A stretch of 40,376 bases of DNA, taken from contig JAQGLP010000548.1 of assembly GCA_028292835.1 (NCBI GenBank), forward strand, positions 1 through 40,376. Reading direction: 5' to 3'. Source of the DNA: Variovorax sp. (GTDB lineage Bacteria > Pseudomonadota > Gammaproteobacteria > Burkholderiales > Burkholderiaceae_C). Below are positions 7,982 to 16,222 of this stretch, piece after piece (the first letter of the stretch is position 1; the number at the start of each line of letters is the position of its first letter). A program made the translations under genes and the position numbers. Under the pieces are notes generated by a model. It was not told the DNA's origin. It was given only the letters and a program-made list of their open reading frames with translations, and ran no database searches.

Positions 7982-8946
7982 GCGCGCTCAACTACACCAC
8001 GAAGGCGATCGAGGCTTTTGTCAGCTACGAGGCCACGTCGACGGCGCTCAGCAAGCCTGCATTCCGCTATCTCGCGGGGAAGCTGCGTCAAGCCCAAGTC
8101 TTCGTGCTTCCCGACTTCGGCATGATCCTCGACCGGTCGAAGGCACCCCCTGAAGTGCCCGCGTCTATATTCAAGCCGCCGTTCCCCGTCGTCGCGCTCG
8201 AATACCAGGCTCCGGTCGGCCGGGGACGACACGATCCAGTCTATACAGCTGCGCCATGCTCCAAACGGATCGCCCTGGCATGGGAGTGGTCTGATGACTT
8301 CCCGCACCGGCACCTCATCCCCGAGATAAGGACGCTAGGCGAGGGCGTAGGTATCGCGTCAATCGCGTACTACGACGACCCCGGCATCTGGCTGCCCGTC
8401 CCGGCGGTGTTCCATCTTCCATACGATGCAGAGTGGATCGATCCACAGCGTACGCCCTTTCGCGAACATCTGGTAAGTTCGGGCGGCATTTCGAAGGCCG
8501 CCGCGCGGTCAAGATCGTTGGCGGGCACGCCGGTGCCACTGCTGCTCGAAGCGGTCGCGGAGATGGCTCGGACAATGGGCAGGGCCGGCTCAGTCGATCG
8601 GCTGGGCGCCGACCTCATGGACGAGTTCAACGCTTATTCCGATCTTTGCTGCGCGCTCGCGTGCAAGAATGTACGTGCCGAAAGCGTCGCCGCCGCGCCC
8701 GCCCTGAACAAGAGCCGCATCAAATCCGGCAAGCTGCCGCTGAAAGACTTCCACATCCTCAAGCTCGATGGCGAGCAGGGCAGCGGCTCCGGCAGCATCG
8801 CGGGCGCGGATCGTCGCACGCACCTTCGCCGCGGTCATATTCGCCGCCTCGCTGCCGACCGCATTACGTGGGTCAACGCGACTATCGTGCACGGTCGAAA
8901 GGCCGGCTTCGCCGATAAGGCATATGCGATTGGAGGCCGGGCATGA
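7975..8946 (+). CDS. conserved phage protein with RRTHLRRGHIRRL...WVNATIVHG C-terminal motif
   Basis: Start at internal ATG 7975 (MLSALNYTTKAIEAFVSYEATSTAL...), overlapping previous stop. Confidence 0.65.
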   Translation: MLSALNYTTKAIEAFVSYEATSTALSKPAFRYLAGKLRQAQVFVLPDFGMILDRSKAPPEVPASIFKPPFPVVALEYQAPVGRGRHDPVYTAAPCSKRIALAWEWSDDFPHRHLIPEIRTLGEGVGIASIAYYDDPGIWLPVPAVFHLPYDAEWIDPQRTPFREHLVSSGGISKAAARSRSLAGTPVPLLLEAVAEMARTMGRAGSVDRLGADLMDEFNAYSDLCCALACKNVRAESVAAAPALNKSRIKSGKLPLKDFHILKLDGEQGSGSGSIAGADRRTHLRRGHIRRLAADRITWVNATIVHGRKAGFADKAYAIGGRA

Positions 8947-9209
8947 CCGAGACCCAGGACATCTGCGCGCACTGCTTTTACTATCACGATGGCGCGCCAC
9001 CGATCGCGAGCGCGACGCGCAACCCGCTTGGAGCGTCCGGCGTCGGCACCTGTCAAATACTCCCGCCCGTAATGGTCGTGGTGGCCGGCGTGCCGTACGC
9101 GCGCTTCCCGGAGGTCGCGGCCGAACGAACGTGCGGCGAGTGGGAGCCGAACCGCTTTCCCGACGACGATGGCGGCGAGAACGTCGTTCCGTTGAGGCCA
9201 GCGGCATGA
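8943..9209 (+). CDS. Cys-rich putative zinc-binding protein (paralog-like to 7703..7981)
   Basis: DICAHCFYYHDG...GVGTCQILPP...ERTCGEWEPNRF. Confidence 0.6.
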   Translation: MTETQDICAHCFYYHDGAPPIASATRNPLGASGVGTCQILPPVMVVVAGVPYARFPEVAAERTCGEWEPNRFPDDDGGENVVPLRPAA

Positions 9210-9490
9210 GCCATCCCTGTAAGCAGTCGCGGCTGGAGTGGAAGCGCGCGCAGAAGACGCGGTGGATCACGGAAGGCTTCGCCATCGCGCGCGAGCAGGC
9301 TGCCTTGATCTGCACCGAGATGGCCGACGCGTCCGATCGTCGATCGGCGGAGGATCGCCTGACCGGCGTCAAGCCCAGAGAAGCTGCAGCTAAGCTGCTG
9401 CAAGCAGCGCGACGGATCGGGACCATGCCGCGTCCAGCGGCGCTCCCGAAGCATGCTGATGTTGACGACGAGGAGCAAGCCAATGGCTGA
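9206..9490 (+). CDS. hypothetical protein of LEWKRAQKTRWITEGFAIAREQA type
   Basis: Start at ATG 9206; similar to N-terminal part of ORF 11211..11657. Confidence 0.6.
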   Translation: MSHPCKQSRLEWKRAQKTRWITEGFAIAREQAALICTEMADASDRRSAEDRLTGVKPREAAAKLLQAARRIGTMPRPAALPKHADVDDEEQANG

Positions 9491-9809
9491 TCTCTTCGCC
9501 TATCCAGATCACCCCGGCGCCAAAGCACGTGACACGGCCTTCGCGGCTGCTGAGGATGCTGCGCCGCGCGCGCCGCGCCTCCGGGCTCGTGCCTTCGCGA
9601 TCATCGCCAAGTCGAACGGGCTCACGGCTGATCAGGTCGCGGCGCGCATGGGTGCGTCGATCCTTTCCATTCGCCCGCGGATCACGGAACTCACGCGTCT
9701 TGGCCTGATCCGCGACTGTGGCGAGCGCCGCCTCAATGCCAGCGGAAAGAAGGCCATCGTCTGGATGGCGGTGCAGCCGGACCGGCTCAACCGAAAGGAG
9801 CCTTCATGA
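9483..9809 (+). CDS. winged-helix/HTH protein
   Basis: ARAFAIIAKSNGLTADQVAARMGASILSIRPRITELTRLGLIRDCGERRLNASGKKAIVWMAV; start ATG 9483. Confidence 0.65.
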   Translation: MADLFAYPDHPGAKARDTAFAAAEDAAPRAPRLRARAFAIIAKSNGLTADQVAARMGASILSIRPRITELTRLGLIRDCGERRLNASGKKAIVWMAVQPDRLNRKEPS

Positions 9810-11071
9810 CACAGGCACCCGCAGAGTTTCGCGTCTGGACAAACAAGCCCGGCGCGAGCCCGGAACCGTGGCTTGCCGCGCATATGGCAGGCGGGCGAGA
9901 GTCGAACGGCACCTTCCTGATCAACACGCCGCGCGGGCAGGCTCGCGTGCATGTTGGCTATGTCGTCATCGAGCGGAAGGGGAGCGCCTGGACCCGGCAT
10001 CCTGATGAGGCCGCTGCATTCCTGCGCGGGCTCGACGAAGAAGAGGCGGATTATTCGAAGCTGCCCAAGAGCCTGGGCGGGGCACACCCGAAGGATGCGG
10101 TCGCCGATGTGGCGGATCGATCCGACGATACGGACGAGATCACCGCACGCATTCGCGCTCAGAAAGGGGTGCGAATCGTCTCTGGGGGAATCGGTGAGAA
10201 ACGGCGGGAAACTGCGCCCCAAGGGCGTGAATCCACTACGAAGGAAATCGGACGTCAGCCCGCTCGAAAGCTGCCATACCCGGCGCCGCTCGGATCGATG
10301 CCCACGATCGAATGGCTGCACGTCAACCGGCTCTCAGTCGATGCCGCCTACCAGCGCTCCACGGACAACGACGCCAGCCGGCGGCTGATCACCAGCATCG
10401 CGGCGAAGTTCGACTGGCGATTGTGCGCGCCGCTCGTTGTCTCACGCCGGCCGGACGGATCGCTCGCCATAATCGACGGGCAGCACCGCTGGACCGCGGC
10501 CAGCCGCCGCGGGGACATCCCGCAGCTGCCGTGCTGCGTCTTCAGCTATGAGGGACCGGAGGAAGAGGCGCGGATGTTCATCGCGTCGAACCGCGCCCGC
10601 AAGCCGATGAACCGGCTGGACGACTTCCACGCGGCGCTCGCCGCCGCTGATGACGACGCGCTGGAGATCAACCGGCTGGTGACCGAGGCCGGACTCAAGG
10701 TCGCGCGCAACACCGCCTCGGCAGCGTGGGGGCCGGGAGAGATCGCGTTCACTGCGGCAATCGCCACCGCGATCCGGAAGCACGGCCCGGTGCTGGTCAC
10801 GTCCGCGCTGACGATGATCGCCGAGGCGTTTCCCGACGATCGGCTGGGGCATGGCGGCTCGATCTTCTCGGGCCTGATGAAGGTGCTGGCCAGCCCGCCC
10901 GCACCGTTCGATCGCGATCGGCTGTTCCGCGCGATGCTGACCTTCAAGGCCGAGCAGTGGGGAGACTTCGTGCAGGGGCTGAAGGGCGGCGACACGCGCG
11001 CCCAGGCTATGAAGACGGCGATGCTGGAGGCGTACGACAGCGTCGGTGCGACGGCGGAGCAGGCCACATGA
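9806..11071 (+). CDS. ParB/Sulfiredoxin-like N-domain protein (DGQHR type, DUF6551-like)
   Basis: IEWLHVNRLSVDAAYQRS...APLVVSRRPDGSLAIIDGQHRWTAASRRGDIPQLPCCVFSYEGPEEEARMFIASNRARKPM. Confidence 0.75.
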   Translation: MTQAPAEFRVWTNKPGASPEPWLAAHMAGGRESNGTFLINTPRGQARVHVGYVVIERKGSAWTRHPDEAAAFLRGLDEEEADYSKLPKSLGGAHPKDAVADVADRSDDTDEITARIRAQKGVRIVSGGIGEKRRETAPQGRESTTKEIGRQPARKLPYPAPLGSMPTIEWLHVNRLSVDAAYQRSTDNDASRRLITSIAAKFDWRLCAPLVVSRRPDGSLAIIDGQHRWTAASRRGDIPQLPCCVFSYEGPEEEARMFIASNRARKPMNRLDDFHAALAAADDDALEINRLVTEAGLKVARNTASAAWGPGEIAFTAAIATAIRKHGPVLVTSALTMIAEAFPDDRLGHGGSIFSGLMKVLASPPAPFDRDRLFRAMLTFKAEQWGDFVQGLKGGDTRAQAMKTAMLEAYDSVGATAEQAT

Positions 11072-11214
11072 GCCCGGAGACGCGTCAGTTTCTCGGACGG
11101 GTCGGTGATGCGCTGCTCGCCGCCGGCGCTGCATCTCTGGTCATCAGCCTGACTGGCAACCAGTTTATTGCCGGCCTCGTGATGGGGATGATCGCTGTGG
11201 ACCGGTGGTCATGA
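11068..11214 (+). CDS. small membrane protein (48 aa)
   Basis: MSPETRQFLGRVGDALLAAGAASLVISLTGNQFIAGLVMGMIAVDRWS; ATGA overlap with upstream and downstream ORFs. Confidence 0.5.
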   Translation: MSPETRQFLGRVGDALLAAGAASLVISLTGNQFIAGLVMGMIAVDRWS

Positions 11215-11657
11215 CCAGCGCCGCAATCCGCAATGCGCTGCGCCAAGAGTGGAAGCAGCATCACCGAGCGAAGTGGATTCGCGAGGGCTTCCGCCTTGCG
11301 CGCGAGGGCGCTGTTATGGCGACGCTGTCTCTCGCCGAGAAGATCGATTGCGAGCAGCGCAGCAATGCCGAGGTTCGGGCGGGCAGATCGCCTTCGCCGG
11401 CCGTCCGGAAGCTGTACCAGCTCGCCGATGAAATCCGCTGCATGCACCCGCCTCGGGAGCACGCGGAACAAGCTAGTCTGCCGGCAAAGCCAGCGGGCGA
11501 CGGCGGGGGCGTCCGCAGCCCTGCGCCGGATGCGCGACCCGAGGTTGGGTATGCCTCGGCAAGCGTCAACGATGGGCCGGTGGGCTGTCCACTGAACAAA
11601 GAGCCATCGAATCCGGCGAACCCCGCACCCCTTTCAGATCAGGAGAAGAGCGCGTGA
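11211..11657 (+). CDS. hypothetical protein, RQEWKQHHRAKWIREGFRLAREGA family
   Basis: ATG at 11211; operon-like overlaps. Confidence 0.55.
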   Translation: MTSAAIRNALRQEWKQHHRAKWIREGFRLAREGAVMATLSLAEKIDCEQRSNAEVRAGRSPSPAVRKLYQLADEIRCMHPPREHAEQASLPAKPAGDGGGVRSPAPDARPEVGYASASVNDGPVGCPLNKEPSNPANPAPLSDQEKSA

Positions 11658-12142
11658 GCGAGAAGCAGCCGATTGAAACCGCGCCGCTGACCGGCGGCTG
11701 GATACTCGGCTTCGTTGGCGACAATGAAGATAGTCAGGCGAAGCGGCTCCAATGGATGATGTTGACTCGGTCTGATCAGAAGGCAGGCTGGTGCGATGAC
11801 GACGGCAACGAATGGTCGCCGACGATCTGGGTACCACTTCCTGATCCGCAGCCAGAAGACAGCGGCTGGCGGCCTGCGGCAGGCACCATCCGCATCGTCG
11901 AAATCACCGGCGAGGGCTGGACGTGCGATGGCAAGCCAATCGAAGTGCCGTACCGGTGGACGACTTACGTTGAGCGTCCAGACGGCTCGATGGATGAATA
12001 TCGGGAATGGTGGCCATATGCGACGTTCGAGGAGGCGGAGCGGCGCGCCACTAAGTGGCAGCAGGCCTTCTCCCTGCCCATCGTAGTCGAGCCGCTCGCG
12101 AGCAAGGTTGTGACGCTACGACCGCAGGGGCAGCTGCAATGA
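11654..12142 (+). CDS. DUF551-like phage protein
   Basis: KQPIETAPLTGGWILGFVGDN...GWCDDDGNEWSPTIWVPLPDPQP. Confidence 0.65.
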   Translation: MSEKQPIETAPLTGGWILGFVGDNEDSQAKRLQWMMLTRSDQKAGWCDDDGNEWSPTIWVPLPDPQPEDSGWRPAAGTIRIVEITGEGWTCDGKPIEVPYRWTTYVERPDGSMDEYREWWPYATFEEAERRATKWQQAFSLPIVVEPLASKVVTLRPQGQLQ

Positions 12143-12309
12143 TCGGAGAACGATCCACCCAGCCCGACGTCGATAAAGTCGCCGTAGTATCAACGGAGCA
12201 TCTGCCGGGACCGACCCGCAAGCGCCTGAGCCTGCGCTTCAGTCGCTCCGGCGTGCCGCTGGTGCGCGACGCCAGCCCGGAAGAGATCATGCGGAGGTCG
12301 ACGTCATGA
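12139..12309 (+). CDS. small hypothetical protein
   Basis: ATG at 12139; overlaps both neighbours by 4 bp. Confidence 0.45.
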   Translation: MIGERSTQPDVDKVAVVSTEHLPGPTRKRLSLRFSRSGVPLVRDASPEEIMRRSTS

Positions 12310-12785
12310 GCAGAGAAGCGGAGCTGACCGCAAGCGAGCAGATGCGCGACCGAATCGCTGACCACCTGCACGCATCTGCATTGTCGCGCGGGCCGAACAC
12401 CGGGGGAGGCCGGGTCTACCGCGCGCTGTTAGCAATCGAGCGGCGAGTGAGGTCTCTACCTGGGCGGCTAGCCCAGCCCGCAGAAGATGCGGCGCCGCAG
12501 GGCATCGCTACCGCCATCCCGTGCATTGACGATCTAGTCGTTGCGCTGTCCACCGTGCCCGAGGGATGGTGGTGGAGCATCGGCACCTGCAGCGTCAGCA
12601 ACGACGCGTCGATAGGTCCGGACGTCGCGCATTGCGACCGCGAGACGCTGATCCGCTTCGACGACGGCCTGCACGCTGACCTGCCGCACCCGTCAACAAT
12701 CGCCGAAGCCGTCCGCGATGTCGTCGCGCAGGCGCTTTCGGAGCAGGTGCGCCAAGCCAAAGCTCGGGTGCAGCATGACTCGTAA
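12306..12785 (+). CDS. hypothetical phage protein
   Basis: EGWWWSIGTCSVSNDASIGPDVAHCDRETLIRFDDG segment. Confidence 0.55.
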   Translation: MSREAELTASEQMRDRIADHLHASALSRGPNTGGGRVYRALLAIERRVRSLPGRLAQPAEDAAPQGIATAIPCIDDLVVALSTVPEGWWWSIGTCSVSNDASIGPDVAHCDRETLIRFDDGLHADLPHPSTIAEAVRDVVAQALSEQVRQAKARVQHDS

Positions 12786-13014
12786 GCCCGCGCGGCAACC
12801 GGAGCCGAAGCCGCCGATAGCCGTCGAAGACCGGCTGCTGCCGATCGAGGCAGTGATGGACATGGTCGGCATCAAGCGCACGATGATCTACCGGCTCATC
12901 CGCAAGGATGCATTCCCGCAACCGTTCAAGGTCGGCGGCTTCGCTTCACGCTGGAGCGAACGCGAGATCATGGCATGGAAGGAGCAGGTCGCCGCCGCGC
13001 GCCGCGCGGCATGA
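12775..13014 (+). CDS. AlpA-family regulator / excisionase-like
   Basis: LLPIEAVMDMVGIKRTMIYRLIRKDAFPQPFKVGGFASRWSEREIMAWKEQV. Confidence 0.88.
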   Translation: MTRKPARQPEPKPPIAVEDRLLPIEAVMDMVGIKRTMIYRLIRKDAFPQPFKVGGFASRWSEREIMAWKEQVAAARRAA

Positions 13015-13202
13015 TGGCTGGCATTCGGGTGATGCCAGACTGGCTGTACGATGACCTGCTTCACCTATCCACGATGACCACGGAAGAGGTGAAGCGGCTG
13101 TGGGACGAGTATGACGGCTGCAACAGCCCGGCAGGGATCGACGCGGTCGCGATCCACGAAGTGCTGAACCTCCGCGGCGAAGGCGACTATTGCGCCGTCT
13201 GA
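13011..13202 (+). CDS. small hypothetical protein
   Basis: MMAGIRVMPDWLYDDLLHLSTMTTEEVKRLWDEY...; overlaps AlpA stop, converges on integrase. Confidence 0.5.
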   Translation: MMAGIRVMPDWLYDDLLHLSTMTTEEVKRLWDEYDGCNSPAGIDAVAIHEVLNLRGEGDYCAV

Positions 13203-14545
13203 CGCTGCCAAGCCGGATTGCCGATCGACCTCCGCATCGGCGCGCCGAGATAGGTCTCCGGCGGCCACATATCCGCGACGACGATATCCGCCCACTCCTG
13301 CGCCAGTTCGCGCCGCCGCGGCATGAAGGCCGCGCGGTTGTACGCGCTCTCGACCTTGTCCTTGGGGACGTGCGCCAGCATCAGGTCGATCACGGCGCGA
13401 TCGTCGGGCCTTCCCTCCGCCTTGGCCCTCTCGTTCATGATCGTGCTGAAGGCGGCGCGGAAGCCGTGCGGGACATGCTGCTGGTAATAGCCGGCGCGGA
13501 TGAGCAGCGCGCGAATCGTGTTCTCGGAGATCGGCCGGTGCGCGTGGCGCTCGCTCGGGAACAGCAGGGCGATGTGCCCGCTCAGCCGCCGCAGCACGCC
13601 CAGCAGTTCCACCGCCTGACGTGAGAGCGGAACGATGTGGTCGCCATCGCTCTCCGCCTTCCGGTCCTCGTCGCCCTTCATGCGCGCCGCGGGGATGCGC
13701 CATAGCGGCTCGCGGCCGTCCAGATCCTCGAACTCATCCCAGCGCGCGAACCGCAGCTCGCCCGGCCGCACCGCCGTCAGCGCGAGGAGCCGGAGCGCGA
13801 ACTTCGTGCCGGCGCGGCAGCGCTCACCTTCGCAGTCGATGATCATCTGGCGGACGGCGGCGATTCGCTCGTCCTGCGTTCGCTTGCCATCGATGATGGA
13901 CGGCTGGTTCTTCGCGCGCGGCTTCTGCTTGAGGGCCTTGCCTAGGCTGGCGGCAGGGTCCGCCTCCGCGACGCCGGCCGCTATACCATAGACGAATATG
14001 GCAGACAGTCGCTGGCGGAGCCTGTGCGCGGTCTCGATCGCGCCGCGGGCCTCGACCACATTGAGGATGTCGAGGAGCTTCGGCGCCTTGATCGCCGTGA
14101 TGGGGAGATCGCCGATCGCCGGGAAGATGTCAGCCTCAAGGCTTTCGATCACGTCCTGCGCATGCACCTTGGACCAGTTCGGCGCCTTGAGCGCATGCCA
14201 GCGCCGGGCGACGGTCTCGAAGGTGTTCTCGCTAGCGAGCATCTGCGCCTTGGCGTTGATCCTCCGCTCGACCGCGGGGTCCTTGCCGTCGCGCAGCAGC
14301 GCCTTGGCCTCGTCGCGCTTCCGCCTGGCATCGATCAGGGTGAGCTGAGGATAGGCGCCGAAGCTCAGAGTCTTTTGTGCTGGCTTGCCACTCGCCCCGG
14401 CCCCGTACGTGTAGTTCATGCGCCAGTGCTTGCCGCCCGCCTTCGTGACGTGGAGGAACAGCTGGCCGGTATCGCCCAGCTTGTAATCCTTCTCGGCAGG
14501 CTTCGCGGCCTTGATCTTCGCGTCGGTAAGCACCCCAGGCTCCAT
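13187..14545 (-). CDS. int: tyrosine recombinase/integrase, P4-type with DUF4102 N-terminus
   Basis: LTDAKIKAAKPAEKDYKLGDTGQLFLHVTKAGGKHWRMNY...LGAYP-like SFGAYPQLTLIDAR; RPGELRFARWDEF; VPHGFRAAFSTIMNE. Confidence 0.95.
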   Translation of the reverse strand: MEPGVLTDAKIKAAKPAEKDYKLGDTGQLFLHVTKAGGKHWRMNYTYGAGASGKPAQKTLSFGAYPQLTLIDARRKRDEAKALLRDGKDPAVERRINAKAQMLASENTFETVARRWHALKAPNWSKVHAQDVIESLEADIFPAIGDLPITAIKAPKLLDILNVVEARGAIETAHRLRQRLSAIFVYGIAAGVAEADPAASLGKALKQKPRAKNQPSIIDGKRTQDERIAAVRQMIIDCEGERCRAGTKFALRLLALTAVRPGELRFARWDEFEDLDGREPLWRIPAARMKGDEDRKAESDGDHIVPLSRQAVELLGVLRRLSGHIALLFPSERHAHRPISENTIRALLIRAGYYQQHVPHGFRAAFSTIMNERAKAEGRPDDRAVIDLMLAHVPKDKVESAYNRAAFMPRRRELAQEWADIVVADMWPPETYLGAPMRRSIGNPAWQRQTAQ

Positions 14546-14797
14546 ACCATGGATGCCGTGGCCTCATGCCATGGCATGTACCATGCCGGGGTGTGAACGG
14601 ATGCGCACAACCGCGAACAGGGTGGGCGCACTATGCCCCCGGAAACCCGCAGAAAACAAGGCTTTGTGAACGGATACGCACGCATGAGCATGGTATAATG
14701 GCGGAGCGGGAGGCCATTGAATAACGGGTCTCTTCCGCTTGATATTAAACGATAAATTGGTACGCTTTCGCGATCATACCATGGAATATGCCATGGA
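14544..14797. other. candidate attP region
   Basis: Noncoding, upstream of int; repeated RTACCATG motifs, TGTGAACGGATRCGCAC repeat pair, tRNA-3'-end-like TGGCGGAGCGGGAGGC. Confidence 0.55.
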
Positions 14798-15199
14798 TTA
14801 GAAATGCACCCTCTGGACGGCGAATGCGGGATTCGAACCGAAGCGGGGTCGCACGTCAAGATCGGGCTTATCGCCCTCCATGTTCAGCCGGATGATCAGC
14901 CCAAGCGTAGAGCCGGGCAGGGTGGCGCCCAGCACCCGCTCGACGATCGCGTGTATCTCGTACTTGCGGTCGATCTTGCTGCCGATCCATCCGCAGCGAT
15001 CCTTCCCAAGGTAGCCGACCTGAACTCCTCGTCGTGAGAAGACCGCGACCGCCGACGGATCGTGCGGATTGTCAGGCTCGCGATATAGCTCGACGACCTC
15101 GCCCGGCCAGCAGTTCGCGATCTCCGCCTGGCGGCTGGACCCGTCCGGGTTGTCGTAATAGCAGCCCACCACCCTCAGCGAAAAGTCGTTGATGCCCAC
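14798..15199 (-). CDS. stand-alone HIRAN-domain protein
   Basis: VVGCYYDNPDGSSRQAEIANCWPGEVVELYREPDNPHDPSAVAVFSRRGVQVGYLGKDRCGWI. Confidence 0.82.
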   Translation of the reverse strand: MGINDFSLRVVGCYYDNPDGSSRQAEIANCWPGEVVELYREPDNPHDPSAVAVFSRRGVQVGYLGKDRCGWIGSKIDRKYEIHAIVERVLGATLPGSTLGLIIRLNMEGDKPDLDVRPRFGSNPAFAVQRVHF

Positions 15200-15272
15200 G
15201 CCATCCAGCCTCTCTATGCGAACAGACCGGGAACAGATATGCTGATCTCATGTGAGTCGCCTAGGGAGATTC

Positions 15273-15641
15273 GTGGTGAACAAGCGGAGAAAGAAGGCCG
15301 TGCCCGTCGGTGAACTGCTGGAGCAGATCGCGGTCATTGAGGCGCGGGGCGCGCCAGCCGAGACGTTTGATCCGGAGACCGGCGAGGTGTTCGAGCATCT
15401 GCCGGAGGCGGCGGCACCCTCGGCCGACACAGGCGATCGGGAGCCGTTCGGCCGATGGCTGCTGTCGCAGCAGAAGCGCGACGGCTGGATCGGCCAGCTG
15501 GCCAAAGCGGCGAAGAGCGACCCCCGGTTTCCGAAGCTTGCCGATCCCGAGAAGATCCGTGGCTACCTCAGCAATCTTGGCGCGGACGGCGACATGTTCG
15601 AGGCTATCGACGACGCCGAACTCGAATGGCTGGCTTATTGA
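15273..15641 (+). CDS. YozE SAM-like domain protein
   Basis: FGRWLLSQQKRDGWIGQLAKAAKSDPRFPKLADPEKIRGYLSNLGADGDMFEAIDDAELEWLAY. Confidence 0.7.
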   Translation: MVNKRRKKAVPVGELLEQIAVIEARGAPAETFDPETGEVFEHLPEAAAPSADTGDREPFGRWLLSQQKRDGWIGQLAKAAKSDPRFPKLADPEKIRGYLSNLGADGDMFEAIDDAELEWLAY

Positions 15642-15690
15642 CGCGCGAGGGCTGCCTCCGCCATTCTGGGGCGTCCGGCTGGAGAATCGC

Positions 15691-16002
15691 ATGACCGACG
15701 TCCCCCTCGCAGAAACGCAGATCATCTGGAGGCCATCCGAGCCCGGCATGGCGTCTCTCAAGGTAATGCGATTGGGGCGACCGGACGACCGTCGCTATGA
15801 TTGCTCCTGGGGAGCGTGCAACGGGGATTTCGCGGAAGCTGACGACGGAGAGAAGCTGAGAATGCTCCTCCTCCAGTTCATCCATCTCACTGTTGCTGAC
15901 GACATACCGGCGTCGGAAGTTCATGACGCCCTTATGGATATTCCGGAATACCGGGCAGCGCTCGCCCGATTCGGCACGATCGAATCGCCCGCCGACGAGT
16001 GA
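15691..16002 (+). CDS. hypothetical protein
   Basis: MTDVPLAETQIIWRPSEPGMASLKVMRLG...; internal ATG. Confidence 0.45.
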   Translation: MTDVPLAETQIIWRPSEPGMASLKVMRLGRPDDRRYDCSWGACNGDFAEADDGEKLRMLLLQFIHLTVADDIPASEVHDALMDIPEYRAALARFGTIESPADE

Positions 16003-16022
16003 GCGAGCCAAGAAAGGACATG

Positions 16023-16205
16023 CCTATGCAGCTTATTTGGATCGACTGTCATCCACAGGGTCAGGCACTGATCAATCCTGAGCAGGTTACACATGTCTCC
16101 TACGTCGGGAATGTGACCCGCATCTTCTTCAACGGCGGTAAGTCGCTGGATGTCCCGCATAATCTTGAACAGGCGAAGGCTGCAATCGAAGCGCCCGACG
16201 AATAG
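16023..16205 (+). CDS. small hypothetical protein
   Basis: MQLIWIDCHPQGQALINPEQVTHVSYVGNVTRIFFNGGKSLDVPHNLEQAKAAIEAPDE; SD AAGAAAGGA. Confidence 0.55.
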   Translation, partial: PMQLIWIDCHPQGQALINPEQVTHVSYVGNVTRIFFNGGKSLDVPHNLEQAKAAIEAPDE

Positions 16206-16222
16206 CTCGGGACAGTCCACCT

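Noticed and set aside
8590-9528. 312-aa minus ORF
   Set aside because: Antisense to a chain of overlapping plus-strand ORFs; low-complexity Arg/Ser-rich translation.
14826-14839. GCGGGATTCGAACC, resembling a reverse-complemented tRNA T-arm
   Set aside because: Within the HIRAN coding sequence with no cloverleaf around it; considered chance, although it is close to the attP candidate.
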